Assembly: GCA_000227505.4 (NCBI GenBank) | Contig: AGIF02000001.1 | Coordinates: 1,322,035 to 1,386,034 of the forward strand | DNA: 64,000 bases | DNA from: a gamma proteobacterium HIMB55 | GTDB lineage: Bacteria > Pseudomonadota > Gammaproteobacteria > Pseudomonadales > Halieaceae | Direction of reading: 5' to 3' | Part shown: positions 50,589 to 60,651 of the stretch, piece after piece | How positions within the stretch are numbered: position 1 is the stretch's first letter | How the letters are laid out: every line of letters starts with the position of its first letter | Notes under the pieces: model-generated | Databases searched by the model: none | What the model was told of the DNA's origin: nothing | The model's input: the letters and a program-made list of their open reading frames with translations, nothing else | Program-made: the position numbers and the translations under genes

Positions 50589-51884
50589 TCAGACCTTGAG
50601 CCCACCCGTATCAATGTCCACGAACTTGCCACCGCTGGCCACCAGCTCTGCGAGCAACGGGGATACTTTGATCGAATCATCGCTTGCGGCTAAATCACTC
50701 ATCACATCCAAGACCTTTTGGGCACCTAAGGTATCGGCGTAGTACATCAAACCACCCTTATCTAGTGGCCAGCCATAACCATTCAGCCAAACCACATCGA
50801 TATCGGAGGGTCGTTGAGCTTTATTCTCTTCGAGAATGGCAAGTGCTTCATTAATCATTGGAATCACGCACTGGTCGATGATTGCGGCATTCGACATCGA
50901 AGCATCATCAGCACCCGTAATATCTCGAATGATTCCAGCGGTCACATCGGACGGAATATTCTTTCGACTTTCGTCGTAATCATAGTAACCCGCGCCTGTC
51001 TTTTGGCCGCGGCGATCTAGTTCGCACAGTGCGTCACGAATTGGGTTAGTCGTAGTCGCACCCTTCTTCCAACCAATATCGAGCCCCGCGAGATCCGACA
51101 TTTGGAAGGGGCCCATTTTGAAGCCAAATTCATTGAAGGCAGCGTCGATATCCCAAGGCATGATGCCTTTGTAGACGAGTGCATTCGCCTGATACTGACG
51201 CGCGAACAAGATTCGGTTTCCAACAAAGCCAGGACACACGCCCACGAGTGCGGCGACCTTACCGATTGTTCTAGCAAGATCGACCGAGGTAGCAACAACA
51301 TCGTCAGCAGTCTTCTCTGCTCGTACGATTTCGAGCAAACGCATCACATTGGCAGGCGAGAAAAAGTGCAGACCGATAACGTCCTCTGGACGAGAGGTCA
51401 CTGAAGCGATCTCATCAATATTCAAAGCAGAGGTATTGGTCGCCAGGATAGCGCCGGGCTTCGCAATCTTATCAAGCTGGCTGAAGACCGACTTTTTAAT
51501 ATCCATGTCTTCAAATACCGCTTCAATGATCAGGTCACAACTCGACAGAGCCGACAAATCCAGGGACGGCGTGTAGCGACTCATGCAAATCTCCACTTCC
51601 TCCTGAGGGAAGCGACCACGATCAGCACTGCGTTGGTAATTTTTTTGTATGACGCCCAATCCCCTCTCAAGTGCTTCCTGCTTAGTTTCGACGATCGTCA
51701 CAGGAATGCCGGCGGAAGCAAAATTCATGGAAATACCACCGCCCATCGTACCCGCACCAATAATTCCAACACTCTCGATTTTTCGACGCGGCAGCGCATC
51801 TGATATTCCATCTACATTCCACGCAGCTTTGGCAGCTTGCTGGATATAGGTGGCAACTTGAGCATCAGAACTTGAATTTGTCAT
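50589..51884 (-). CDS. 3-hydroxyacyl-CoA dehydrogenase family protein
   Basis: This 431-residue enzyme has the NAD-binding [17 protein letters not shown] (residues 40-56), followed by the dehydrogenase body with [27 protein letters not shown] and [17 protein letters not shown], which carries the catalytic His. Two C-terminal 3HCDH domains follow, as in the C-terminal half of FadB/FadJ, but there is no hydratase domain. It would oxidise 3-hydroxyacyl-CoA. ATG at 51884 begins MTNSSSD; the longer frame to 51944 is not needed. It sits 29 bases upstream of the sensor kinase gene in the same direction, without an obvious terminator between them. Confidence 0.87.
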   Translation of the reverse strand: MTNSSSDAQVATYIQQAAKAAWNVDGISDALPRRKIESVGIIGAGTMGGGISMNFASAGIPVTIVETKQEALERGLGVIQKNYQRSADRGRFPQEEVEICMSRYTPSLDLSALSSCDLIIEAVFEDMDIKKSVFSQLDKIAKPGAILATNTSALNIDEIASVTSRPEDVIGLHFFSPANVMRLLEIVRAEKTADDVVATSVDLARTIGKVAALVGVCPGFVGNRILFARQYQANALVYKGIMPWDIDAAFNEFGFKMGPFQMSDLAGLDIGWKKGATTTNPIRDALCELDRRGQKTGAGYYDYDESRKNIPSDVTAGIIRDITGADDASMSNAAIIDQCVIPMINEALAILEENKAQRPSDIDVVWLNGYGWPLDKGGLMYYADTLGAQKVLDVMSDLAASDDSIKVSPLLAELVASGGKFVDIDTGGLKV

Positions 51885-52013
51885 TGGTTGTGTCTCTCTT
51901 GTCTTATTGGTTTGTTTGATTTTTTTATTACGAAGCCCTGGCATTGTATCGCCTTATCAACCAGAGCGCAGACCCGCATGATAAACGCCCCAGCACACGT
52001 TAGGCGCCGTAGC

Positions 52014-52433
52014 TTATTCTGGGTAAAGCCCAGGATCTACATCAAATTGTGGCTCATCCTCCCTGATCTCTACCCACTGGTGTTTCTGTGACGTCCAACC
52101 ATGTCCCTTCGGGGACAGGTCATCGGTTTCGTCAAAAAGCCCTGAAAACACATAGGCAGTGTTGGGGGCTCTTTGAACCCTCACATAGCAGGGAGAGCCA
52201 CAACGTTCACAGAAGAAGCGTTCAACGACATTGCCACTCACCGTTCGATTGTCATCAAAGCGCCGCAAAGGACCCGACAGGGTAAGCTCTGCGAGCGGCA
52301 GCGCTAAAAATGCCGCGAATGGACCCCCGGTCTGAAGCTGACAGTTTTTGCAATGACAAATATCCAACCCGCATTGCCCAACAGATGTCTCGATTTTGAC
52401 CCCACCGCAAAGACACCGACCGCGCCTACTCAT
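52014..52433 (-). CDS. GFA-family zinc-binding protein
   Basis: This 139-residue protein has zinc-binding cysteines in RCLCGG (Cys7, Cys9) and CHCKNCQ (Cys26, Cys28, Cys31), and a later FFCERCGSPC. It matches the GFA/CENP-V fold, whose founding member was reported to speed glutathione-formaldehyde adduct formation. Most relatives have no proven role. A good AGGAG lies before the ATG. It is divergent from the second GH3 gene. Confidence 0.85.
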   Translation of the reverse strand: MSRRGRCLCGGVKIETSVGQCGLDICHCKNCQLQTGGPFAAFLALPLAELTLSGPLRRFDDNRTVSGNVVERFFCERCGSPCYVRVQRAPNTAYVFSGLFDETDDLSPKGHGWTSQKHQWVEIREDEPQFDVDPGLYPE

Positions 52434-52600
52434 AAAGATCTCCTGAGGATTTATGCCGCGCTAGGCTACCCGCTCAAATCGACACTTTGCAACGCTCCCT
52501 TGGCCCGCCTAATCTCGTCTGTATTGCGGCCAAGGTCGACATAGAGCAATCTCGTGCTTTAGCAATAATTACTCCCATCATAGAAAATGCACAGTGCCCT

Positions 52601-55297
52601 ATGAGCCTATCACTCCCCCTACTTTGCGCAGCGGTACTCACCGTCTGCTCACCCGGTGACGACCCGAATGCTGATAGAACGCCTCCCACAATATCGCTCA
52701 ATACTGCAGGTACGGTGACGCTATTCGAGGGCGACGAGTACGTTGAGGCAGGTGCCATTGCAATTGATGACAGAGACGGTGAGCTAACCGTTGTCATATC
52801 GGGTTCAGTCGGCTCTGAGCCCGGCACCTATACGATTACCTACACCGCCACGGACTCTGCAGGAAACACCACGCAAATTTCATTAGAAGTCATTGTCATT
52901 GATGGAGACTTCGACCTCTTCGCAGCCTCAACAGCTCGAATCGTTGCTGAAATGACGCTGGAGCAGAAAGTGGGGCAAATGATTCAGCCAGAGATTGCCT
53001 ACATCACGCTCGAGGAAATCAGCCAATACGGTATTGGAAGCGTGCTAAACGGAGGCGGAAGTCACCCATATGGTAATCGCGCGGCGACCCCCGAAGCGTG
53101 GCTGCAATTCGCGCGGGAGCTCCGAGAGGCATCACTAAAGCGGTCAAATAGTAGCCTGGGAATCCCTCTAATATGGGGAACTGATGCCGTGCACGGGCAC
53201 AACAATTTACGTGGCGCAACCATTTTCCCTCACAACATTGGTCTTGGGGCTATTAACGATCCGGATTTAATCGGAGAGATCGCTACCGCAACCGCCCGCG
53301 AAGTCGCCGCCACCGGTATCGACTGGACGTTTGCGCCTACACTTGCACAAGCCAAAGACTATCGATGGGGTCGGACTTACGAGAGTTACTCTGATGATCC
53401 TGCGATCGTCGAGGCCTACGGCCGTGTCATGGTCGAAAGAATCGAGGCTGAAGGCATAGCCGCCACGGCAAAACATTTTATCGGCGACGGCGGCACTCAA
53501 GCGGGAATAGACCAAGGTAATACGCTCGTATCCTCGAGTGCTCAGCTAATGGCAGAGCACGGCTCCGGCTACATCGGCGCCTTTGAAGCCGATGTAGATA
53601 CGGTCATGGCAACCTTCAATAGTATTAATGGCGAGAAGGTTCACGGCTCAAAATCGCTTCTGACCTCACTGCTCCGCGATGAGCTAAATTTCAACGGTAT
53701 GGTTATCTCTGACTGGAACGGAATCGGGCAAGTGTCGGGTTGCTCGAACGCGAGCTGCGCGCAAGCCATTAATGCCGGCATCGACATGATCATGGTACCC
53801 ACGGAGTGGCTAGCGTTTCGAAATAACCTGATTCAACAAGTACGACGTGGCGACGTTGATGAATCACGGATCGATCAAGCGGTCACCCGGATCATCGACC
53901 TTAAGCAGAAGCTAGGGCTGGTCTCGCGGACGTTTGATCCCTCGCGACAACCCATCAGTGTTGTAGGAAGTCCCGAGCACCGAGCCATTGCCCGAGAGGC
54001 GGTGCGGCGGTCGCAGGTGTTGCTGAAGAACAATAACGCGACACTGCCGCTAAATCCTAGTCAGAGGATCCTGCTCGTGGGGGCTGCCGCCGACAGTATC
54101 CCGCTGCAAGCCGGTGGCTGGTCTGTAACGTGGCAAGGCACGGGTACAACAAATGCTGACTTCCCCGGTGCAAGCACCATACGCGACGCCTTTACCGAGG
54201 TCGTTGAGTCAGCAGGTGGGACCCTGGAATATTCACCGGCAGGGAATTACTCCTCCGTTCCTGATGCAGTTGTAGTCGTCCTCTCGGAGCAGCCGTATGC
54301 CGAGGGTAATGGCGATCTACAGAATCTCGACTGGAGCGCCAGTAGTGTGTTGCAACAAGTGCAAACGCTCCGAGACGCAGGCGTGCCTATTACCACCCTT
54401 CTTATGAGCGGACGCCCGATGTTCGTGAATCCGGAGTTGAATCGCTCGGATGCGTTTGTAGCAAGTTGGCTACCCGGTACCGAGGCAAGCGGAATCGCGG
54501 ACGTGTTGTTTACAGACTCGCAGGGTAATGTCGCCTTCGATATGACCGGTAAGCTGAGCTTCAGTTGGCCGGGCGGTGCCATAAATCCGAGCAACGCGAG
54601 TTCACCCGTGGCTGCCAACCTATTCGAGCGCGGCTACGGCTTGAGTTACCAAGATACAACTGAGTTTCCGCAACTAACCGAGTCACTGACAAACAATCAG
54701 TCAGGCATCGTCGAAGACACAGGGTCCGGAGGGGGTAACACTGGCGGTGGCGGTGGCAGTGGGAGCGGCAACCCTGATGCAGATCCATTTTGGGTTTTTC
54801 AGGACGGCGGCTTCACAACAACGTTTGATCTTGGCACGCGGGCATTCGATTCGGCGATTAACTTTGAATTATGCGTTGACGACAACGGAGCCGCATGCCC
54901 CAGTATCAGTTGGTCCTATCTGACCGATACGGAACGCGGCACCGTGCTCGAGATTCTTCATGAGCCCGCCGCACCTTTCGCGGCACTGTTCACTGAGTCA
55001 AGCACAGGGATCGATCTCAGCGACTACCAATCGGGTAACTTCGTGTTAGACCTCAAACACATCGAGGGACCCAACGATTACCGCATGAAGCTCGATTGCT
55101 TCTATCCCTGTGAATCTGCGCATATCGATCTGAACGTTCAGCCCGGCAATGATTGGCAGACAGTAAAAGTCCCTGTCAGCGCCTTTACCTCTAGCGGTTT
55201 AGATATCACCAAGGTCAATACCGGTATTGTCATCTGGGCGCGAGATCACAATGGCACGCGGTTCCGAATCGATAACGTGCGATTCGAAGCCAATTAG
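52601..55297 (+). CDS. GH3 beta-glucosidase with N-terminal Ig-like and C-terminal ExoP-like domains
   Basis: This is an 898-residue protein when started at ATG 52601 (MSLSLPLLCAAVLTVCSPG), a short signal with a possible but atypical lipobox cysteine. An Ig-like HYR/DUF5011 domain follows (TPPTISLNTAGT to ISLEVIVIDG). The GH3 region has TLEQKVGQMIQPEI, AVHGHNNLRGATIFPHNIG, AKHFIGDGGT and the nucleophile Asp in GMVISDWNGIG. After the second GH3 domain comes a Gly/Ser linker (about 54730-54775), then an ExoP-like beta-sandwich with YRMKLDCFYPCES. It is a paralogue of the GH3 at 30.7-33.2 kb, which lacks the Ig-like domain and linker. It stands alone on its strand. Confidence 0.9.
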   Translation: MSLSLPLLCAAVLTVCSPGDDPNADRTPPTISLNTAGTVTLFEGDEYVEAGAIAIDDRDGELTVVISGSVGSEPGTYTITYTATDSAGNTTQISLEVIVIDGDFDLFAASTARIVAEMTLEQKVGQMIQPEIAYITLEEISQYGIGSVLNGGGSHPYGNRAATPEAWLQFARELREASLKRSNSSLGIPLIWGTDAVHGHNNLRGATIFPHNIGLGAINDPDLIGEIATATAREVAATGIDWTFAPTLAQAKDYRWGRTYESYSDDPAIVEAYGRVMVERIEAEGIAATAKHFIGDGGTQAGIDQGNTLVSSSAQLMAEHGSGYIGAFEADVDTVMATFNSINGEKVHGSKSLLTSLLRDELNFNGMVISDWNGIGQVSGCSNASCAQAINAGIDMIMVPTEWLAFRNNLIQQVRRGDVDESRIDQAVTRIIDLKQKLGLVSRTFDPSRQPISVVGSPEHRAIAREAVRRSQVLLKNNNATLPLNPSQRILLVGAAADSIPLQAGGWSVTWQGTGTTNADFPGASTIRDAFTEVVESAGGTLEYSPAGNYSSVPDAVVVVLSEQPYAEGNGDLQNLDWSASSVLQQVQTLRDAGVPITTLLMSGRPMFVNPELNRSDAFVASWLPGTEASGIADVLFTDSQGNVAFDMTGKLSFSWPGGAINPSNASSPVAANLFERGYGLSYQDTTEFPQLTESLTNNQSGIVEDTGSGGGNTGGGGGSGSGNPDADPFWVFQDGGFTTTFDLGTRAFDSAINFELCVDDNGAACPSISWSYLTDTERGTVLEILHEPAAPFAALFTESSTGIDLSDYQSGNFVLDLKHIEGPNDYRMKLDCFYPCESAHIDLNVQPGNDWQTVKVPVSAFTSSGLDITKVNTGIVIWARDHNGTRFRIDNVRFEAN

Positions 55298-55434
55298 GAA
55301 TAGATCTTGGGAATTTGCGGCATATAGCCTTGGGCTACCACGCCATGCAACTTAGCGCCTGGCGCGATGCCTCAGGTATTTAGCCTGAGCCACAGGGTGT
55401 CGGGCGAACCGCGAGGCGCGGTACCACTCAATGC

Positions 55435-56895
55435 CTAAGACAACCCACCCATCAAGACGTATTTGATCTCAAGGTAATCCTCGATTCCGTACTTCGAGCC
55501 CTCACGGCCTGAACCAGACTCTTTGACCCCACCAAATGGTGCCATCTCGTTCGAGATAATGCCTTCATTGACGCCAACGATGCCGTAATCCAATGCCTCA
55601 CTAACGCGCCAAACCCGGCCAATATCGCGGGTGTAGAAGTAGCTCGCCAATCCAAATTCCGTATCGTTCGCGAGTTGAATGGCCTCTTCCTCGGTCTCAA
55701 AAACCGTCACGGGCGCGACCGGACCAAAGATCTCGTTGCGGAAAACTGCCATATCGGGCGTGACACCGGTCAGGACGGTTGGCGAATAGAAATTGCCGCC
55801 TAACTCGCTAGGCGCACCGCCGCAAGCAACTGTAGCTCCTGCCTCCACCGTTGATTGCACCAGTGCGTCGACGTCCTGAACCGCTCTTGCATTCACCAAA
55901 GGTCCGAGGTCAACGCCATCTGCCATACCGTTACCGAGGCTTAAGGCTTTAGTTGCGGCAACCAACTTCTGTGTGAACGCCTCAGCAACACCTGACTGAA
56001 CCAAAATCCGATTTGAACACACGCAGGTCTGCCCACTATTGCGGTACTTCGAAATCAATGCCCCCTGCACGGCGGCGTCGAGATCAGCATCATCAAAGAC
56101 AATAAAAGGCGCGTTACCACCGAGCTCCATCGACGTCTTTTTGAGTGTCGGAACACACTGTGCCTCGAGTAACTTCCCTACTTCGGTCGATCCGGTGAAG
56201 GACAACTTGCGCACAATGGGATTGCTGGTCAGCTCATTTCCAATAGCCGATGAGCTCCCCACGACAACATTCAACACGCCGTCAGGAATGCCCGCGCGCT
56301 TGGCGAGCTCTGCCAGCGCCAGTGCCGATAAAGGCGTTTCACTCGCAGGCTTAATGACGATTGAGCACCCAGCTGCAAGCGCAGGCGCAGCCTTTCGCGT
56401 GATCATTGCATTGGGGAAATTCCATGGTGTGATCGCGGCACAGACACCGACAGGCTGTTTAATGCAAACAATGCGCTTATCCGGTGATGGACCAGGAATC
56501 ACATCACCATCTATGCGTTTTGCCTGCTCCGCGAACCACTCAATGTAGGAGGCTCCGTACGCAACCTCGCCGCGACTTTCAGCGATAACCTTGCCCTGCT
56601 CGAGCGTCATAATCCGAGCGAGATCTTCTTGGTTGGCCATGATGATATTGAACCAATCACGTAAGATATTAGCGCGCGCTTTTGCGGGCAGCTCCCGCCA
56701 ATTTTTCATCGCCTCCGACGCAGCCTGAACCGCTGCCGCTGTCTCGGTTGCGCCGACTTTGGCAACGCTCGCGATAATCTCACCGGTCGCCGGGTTAGTG
56801 ATATCGAGCATTGCCCCATCACTGGCATCAACCCATTGTCCGTTAATAAACGCCTGCGTTTGCAAGAGCCCTGGATCTGAAAGCTGTTCTTTCAC
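55435..56895 (-). CDS. gabD: Succinate-semialdehyde dehydrogenase (GabD type)
   Basis: This 486-residue aldehyde dehydrogenase has the GabD-type N-terminus (QAFINGQWVDASDG) and ITPWNFPNAMITRKAAPALAA-type cofactor and substrate segments. The catalytic Glu is in MELGGNAPFIVFDDAD and the nucleophile Cys in SGQTCVCSNR; the CxC pair is characteristic of GabD and can be redox-active. It would oxidise succinate semialdehyde to succinate with NADP. The start is GTG at 56895. A CoA-transferase gene lies 50 bases upstream in the same direction. No GABA aminotransferase is adjacent. Confidence 0.9.
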   Translation of the reverse strand: MKEQLSDPGLLQTQAFINGQWVDASDGAMLDITNPATGEIIASVAKVGATETAAAVQAASEAMKNWRELPAKARANILRDWFNIIMANQEDLARIMTLEQGKVIAESRGEVAYGASYIEWFAEQAKRIDGDVIPGPSPDKRIVCIKQPVGVCAAITPWNFPNAMITRKAAPALAAGCSIVIKPASETPLSALALAELAKRAGIPDGVLNVVVGSSSAIGNELTSNPIVRKLSFTGSTEVGKLLEAQCVPTLKKTSMELGGNAPFIVFDDADLDAAVQGALISKYRNSGQTCVCSNRILVQSGVAEAFTQKLVAATKALSLGNGMADGVDLGPLVNARAVQDVDALVQSTVEAGATVACGGAPSELGGNFYSPTVLTGVTPDMAVFRNEIFGPVAPVTVFETEEEAIQLANDTEFGLASYFYTRDIGRVWRVSEALDYGIVGVNEGIISNEMAPFGGVKESGSGREGSKYGIEDYLEIKYVLMGGLS

Positions 56896-56945
56896 GTGAA
56901 TACCCCTCCCCCGGGATAAAGCGACCTATTGGTCAGCGCATTTTC

Positions 56946-58079
56946 TTAGCCGGCAAGCTTTGCAAGTGTCGCATCATCGAGCCCCAAGGACCCCAACACT
57001 TCAGCGGTATTTGCGCCGGGCACGGGAACGACACCCGCAGAGCCCGGTGTTCCACTCAGCTTGGGTGCGGGACTTGGCTGTGCAATACCGTCGCGCGTGA
57101 AGAATGTCTCGCGCGCCACGTTATGAGGGTGCTCTAGCGCTTCTGAGAAGTTCAGCACTGGCGCAAAACAAACGTCAGTTCCTTCAAACTGATCACACCA
57201 TTCCTGACGCGTCTTAGCCGCGAAGATCTCCCGGAACTTTTCCTTACCTGCCTGCCACTGATCTTTATCCCATTGGTTTGCGAATATGGGATCATCTGTT
57301 AACTCCAGGCCCTGAATCAACAGAGCATAAAACTGGGGCTCGAGCGCGCACACCGTGACGTACTCACCGTCTGAACACTGATAAGTGTCGTGCCAAGGAG
57401 AGCCAAAGTCCGCCCAGCCGGAACCGGGTTCATCCGTCATCTGCCCGGAGTTGTGCATGCCCCACAAAAGGGTGGAGATATAGGCTGCACCGTCAGTAAT
57501 CGCCGCGTCGACAACCTGGCCTTCGCCTGTACTTTTCGCGTGGATAATTGCACTCAGAATACCGAAAACCAGCATCATGGTACCGCCACCCAAATCACCA
57601 ATCAGTGTCAGCGGCGCGGTGGGCCGGTGCTCGTGGCTACCGCCCGCCCAAAGCGCGCCGGTTAAGGCGATATAATTAGGGTCATGACCCGCCGCATGGG
57701 AGAGCGGTCCCGTTTGACCCCAGCCGGTCATTCGACCGTAAACAAGCTTGGGATTGCGTTGGCAACATACCTCGGGACCGAGCCCCAGTCGCTCCATGAC
57801 ACCGGGACGAAAGCCCTCGATAAGCACATCTGCGTCATCGATAATCTTTAAAAGCGCACCCACCGCATCAGGATCTTTAAGGTTCAGCGCTACCGACTTC
57901 TTACCTCGATTAAAAATGGTGTACTTGGCAAAAGCCGCCGCAGCTTCGGGGTCTGGAACTGGACGATCAATGACGGTGACCTCGGCTCCCATATCAGCGA
58001 GCATCATGCCCGCACAGGGTCCGGGACCAATGCCCGCGATTTCTACAACCTTGATTCCGTTTAGTGCACCTGCTGTCAT
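56946..58079 (-). CDS. CaiB/BaiF CoA-transferase family protein (alpha-methylacyl-CoA racemase-like)
   Basis: This 377-residue protein has the class III CoA-transferase pattern: GIKVVEIAGIGPGPCAGMML with DMGAEVTVIDRP at the N-terminus, then VALNLKDPDAV, DVLIEGFRPGVMERLGLG and MTGWGQTGPL. The catalytic Asp region and the GHDPNYIALTGAL segment closely resemble alpha-methylacyl-CoA racemase, which epimerises 2-methylacyl-CoAs so that beta-oxidation can proceed. Transferase activity cannot be excluded. It probably precedes gabD in one transcript (50-base gap). Confidence 0.85.
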   Translation of the reverse strand: MTAGALNGIKVVEIAGIGPGPCAGMMLADMGAEVTVIDRPVPDPEAAAAFAKYTIFNRGKKSVALNLKDPDAVGALLKIIDDADVLIEGFRPGVMERLGLGPEVCCQRNPKLVYGRMTGWGQTGPLSHAAGHDPNYIALTGALWAGGSHEHRPTAPLTLIGDLGGGTMMLVFGILSAIIHAKSTGEGQVVDAAITDGAAYISTLLWGMHNSGQMTDEPGSGWADFGSPWHDTYQCSDGEYVTVCALEPQFYALLIQGLELTDDPIFANQWDKDQWQAGKEKFREIFAAKTRQEWCDQFEGTDVCFAPVLNFSEALEHPHNVARETFFTRDGIAQPSPAPKLSGTPGSAGVVPVPGANTAEVLGSLGLDDATLAKLAG

Positions 58080-58322
58080 GGTCTTCCCCCTAATTCGAAG
58101 GCAGAGATGCTCGCACCTACGGTGTTGCGATGCAATCTGTGTCGTCCCTCTCGTCGCTAGAGTGGCTGGAGATATGGCTCGGAAGCCTCACCCATTACCT
58201 GCTGCCGCATCATCATCCCGTTCGTCTGGACAAGTCGGTATTCCGCGGTATGTTAGGGATGGTTCTGGGTAAAGATCCAATGACCTTACCTAAGCGCAAT
58301 AAACAATAAAAAAGGAACGATA

Positions 58323-59279
58323 ATGCGAAGCACACTAGTTACATCCCTTAAGACGCTCGCGTGCACTGCGGCGCTTCTATCAGCTGCAACGGCATCTGCT
58401 GAGAGCTGCACTCATGGCGCATGGGGCGCTGATGACCAAATCGGCGCGGCAAACCGCGTAAACCCCGCGAGGACGGCCGCAGCAGCGAAACTCGTCAAAA
58501 AGGGTGAGAGCCATCCACTAGGCATTGTAATTGAGCCAGGTATGCCGGCCTATCCCCCTCGCTACACCCAACTACAAGTCGTTCAACCCAACCAGCAGTT
58601 CAATGCGGATCTCGGTGTGGGCTGGGAGGCAAGCTCGAACGACGATGTCTTGCAAATGTGGCTTGGCACTGGGCCGCAGCTAGATGGCTTAGGGCACATG
58701 GGTGAAGCCGGTGAGTTTTATAACTGCAACCAAGGAAAGGATTTCTCGGTCATTACCGGACTGACGAAGTTAGATATCAGCGGTATTCCACCGATTGTTG
58801 GTCGTGGCGTCATGATCGACATCGCCAAGCAAATGGGTGTGGATCATCTAAGCGCAGGCCAGCCCATTACATCAGAAGACATTAAAGCGGCGATGAAGGC
58901 TCAGAACGTGAGCGTTAACGAGGGCGATATAGTCCTGCTTCACACGGGTTATACCGACGCGAAACTGAAGTCCGAGCCCCAGCTATGGGCCGGCAGTATT
59001 CCCGGGATTACGAATGAAGCAGCCGTCTTCCTCGCTGGATTAAAGCCAACCGCGGTGGGCGCGGACACATGGGGGCTCGGCGCCGTGCCACCACGCCCGG
59101 GCGACAAGATTTTCTACGATCACGTCGTGCTACTAAAACAAAATGGGATCTACATCCTCGAAACCATGAACACAGGGCGCCTAGCTGCCGAGAGTGTTCA
59201 CGAGTTTATGTTTGTGTTGGGCCAAGCGCGCCTCAAGGGCGCGGTTCAAATGATCATCAACCCCGTGGCCATGTGGTAG
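58323..59279 (+). CDS. Exported cyclase-family protein (kynurenine-formamidase-like fold)
   Basis: This 318-residue protein has a signal peptide (about residues 1-27, ending TASAES). The mature part has GADDQIGAANRVNP, a common start in this cyclase family (PF04199). The metal-binding HxGTHxDxP motif is replaced by DGLGHMGEAG, with a single His in that segment, while ILLHTGY-like DIVLLHTGYTDA is kept. Relatives include metal-dependent hydrolases acting on amides or lactones. Export to the periplasm is uncommon for kynurenine formamidase itself. AGGAACG precedes the ATG. A strong terminator follows. Confidence 0.8.
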   Translation: MRSTLVTSLKTLACTAALLSAATASAESCTHGAWGADDQIGAANRVNPARTAAAAKLVKKGESHPLGIVIEPGMPAYPPRYTQLQVVQPNQQFNADLGVGWEASSNDDVLQMWLGTGPQLDGLGHMGEAGEFYNCNQGKDFSVITGLTKLDISGIPPIVGRGVMIDIAKQMGVDHLSAGQPITSEDIKAAMKAQNVSVNEGDIVLLHTGYTDAKLKSEPQLWAGSIPGITNEAAVFLAGLKPTAVGADTWGLGAVPPRPGDKIFYDHVVLLKQNGIYILETMNTGRLAAESVHEFMFVLGQARLKGAVQMIINPVAMW

Positions 59280-59303
59280 CTGTCTGCAACGGTGCTCAAC
59301 ACA

Positions 59304-59333
59304 CAAAAAAGGCAGCCTCGGCTGCCTTTTTTC
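59304..59333. terminator. Bidirectional terminator between convergent cyclase and acyl-CoA dehydrogenase genes
   Basis: A GGCAGC / GCTGCC stem with CTCG loop, flanked by A6 on the left and T6 on the right, serves both the rightward cyclase gene and the leftward dehydrogenase gene. Confidence 0.9.
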
Positions 59334-59350
59334 ATTTTTTGTCGGAAGAT

Positions 59351-60502
59351 TCAATCAGAGAGCAGATCACGCCCAATGATGAGCTTCATCACTTCACTTG
59401 TGCCACCGTAGATACGCTGAATTCGGGCATCGGCGTACGCACGCGTCACCGGGTACTCCCACATATAGCCATAACCGCCATGTAACTGGACACACTGGTC
59501 CGTGACGCGGCCCTGTAGCTCAGTCGCGAGCAACTTGGCCTTGGAGGCATCGACCGTTGTCAGCTCTTTTTTCAGCAAAAGCTCTGCACACCGGTCAATG
59601 AAGATACGCATTGCCGTGACTTCTGCCTCGAGCTGTGCCAACACAAATTGCGTGTTCTGGAAATCAGCAATAGCCTTTCCAAACGCCTTTCGCTCCTTCA
59701 CATACTTTACCGTCTGCTCCATCACCGATTCACAACCGGCCACCGCGGACACGGCAATGCTCAAACGCTCCTGTGGTAGCTCACGCATGAGGTAGATAAA
59801 GCCCATACCCTCCTCACCCAGCAGATTTTCCTTGGGGACCTTCACGTCATTGAAGAAAAGTTCTGACGTGTCCTGCGCTTTCTGACCTAACTTATCGAGG
59901 TTACGCCCACGCTCAAATCCCGGCATGTCACGCTCGACAATCAATATACTGAATGCTTTAGCACCGGCTTTTGGGTCGGGATCAGTTCTGCAAACCACCA
60001 ACACGATGTCGGCTTGCTGCCCGCAGGTTATGAAGGTTTTGGAGCCGTTGAGGAGATAGTGGTCTCCCATATCGACTGCCGAGGTCTTGATGCCCTGCAA
60101 ATCTGAACCCGTGCCTGGCTCAGTCATTGCAATCGCAACGATGCAGTCACCAGAAATGCATCGGGGAAGATATTTCTGTTTCTGAGCCTCGTTTGCCACG
60201 TTAGTGAGGTAAGGCGTTGTTACATCGTTGTGCAGCGAGAAACCAATACCCGTCAGGCCCAAGCGACAGACTTCTTCAGCGACCACCATGTTGTAGCGGA
60301 AGTCTGCGCCAACACCGCCGTACTCTTCGGAGGCCCCGGGACACAGCATTCCTTGCTCGCCAGCCTTGTACCAAAAGTTACGATCGATCTGGCCGTCTTT
60401 CTCCCATTGCACATGCTGCTCGTAGGCTTCGTCCATGAGGAACTTGCGAACCATATCCCTAAAAACATCGTGCTCTGAATCAAAAATGTGACGTGGAATC
60501 AT
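59351..60502 (-). CDS. Acyl-CoA dehydrogenase
   Basis: This 383-residue flavoenzyme has the family motifs VAIAMTEPGTGSDLQGIKT, TFITCGQQAD and, near the end, QLHGGYGYMWEYPVTRAYADARI followed by GGTSEVMKLIIGRD. The catalytic-base position in the C-terminal loop reads YGGTSEVM, so, as in several subfamilies, the base is not obvious by eye. It oxidises an acyl-CoA to the 2-enoyl-CoA with electrons going to ETF. It is not clustered with other beta-oxidation genes. An inverted repeat lies about 125-150 bases upstream. Confidence 0.88.
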   Translation of the reverse strand: MIPRHIFDSEHDVFRDMVRKFLMDEAYEQHVQWEKDGQIDRNFWYKAGEQGMLCPGASEEYGGVGADFRYNMVVAEEVCRLGLTGIGFSLHNDVTTPYLTNVANEAQKQKYLPRCISGDCIVAIAMTEPGTGSDLQGIKTSAVDMGDHYLLNGSKTFITCGQQADIVLVVCRTDPDPKAGAKAFSILIVERDMPGFERGRNLDKLGQKAQDTSELFFNDVKVPKENLLGEEGMGFIYLMRELPQERLSIAVSAVAGCESVMEQTVKYVKERKAFGKAIADFQNTQFVLAQLEAEVTAMRIFIDRCAELLLKKELTTVDASKAKLLATELQGRVTDQCVQLHGGYGYMWEYPVTRAYADARIQRIYGGTSEVMKLIIGRDLLSD

Positions 60503-60627
60503 GCCTTAACCCCTTATCGTTTTATTTGCTTGGCGCTCTTTCCTGCCCCCCAAAAGGCACTGTATCCGAGCGGCTACGAGTCTAGCGATATCAGCGACTG
60601 TCCACCACTAGACTGCGAGCTAATATG

Positions 60628-60651
60628 CTCAAAACTTAATCGTATTTTGAG
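60628..60651. promoter_or_regulatory. Inverted repeat CTCAAAA-N10-TTTTGAG
   Basis: A perfect 7-10-7 inverted repeat lies in the 275-base gap between the acyl-CoA dehydrogenase start and the pssA end. The size and AT-rich arms fit a TetR-type (for example fatty-acid-sensing) operator. No regulator gene adjoins. Confidence 0.35.

Noticed and set aside
56039-56548. 169-codon plus-strand open frame
   Set aside because: Antisense to gabD with no family features.
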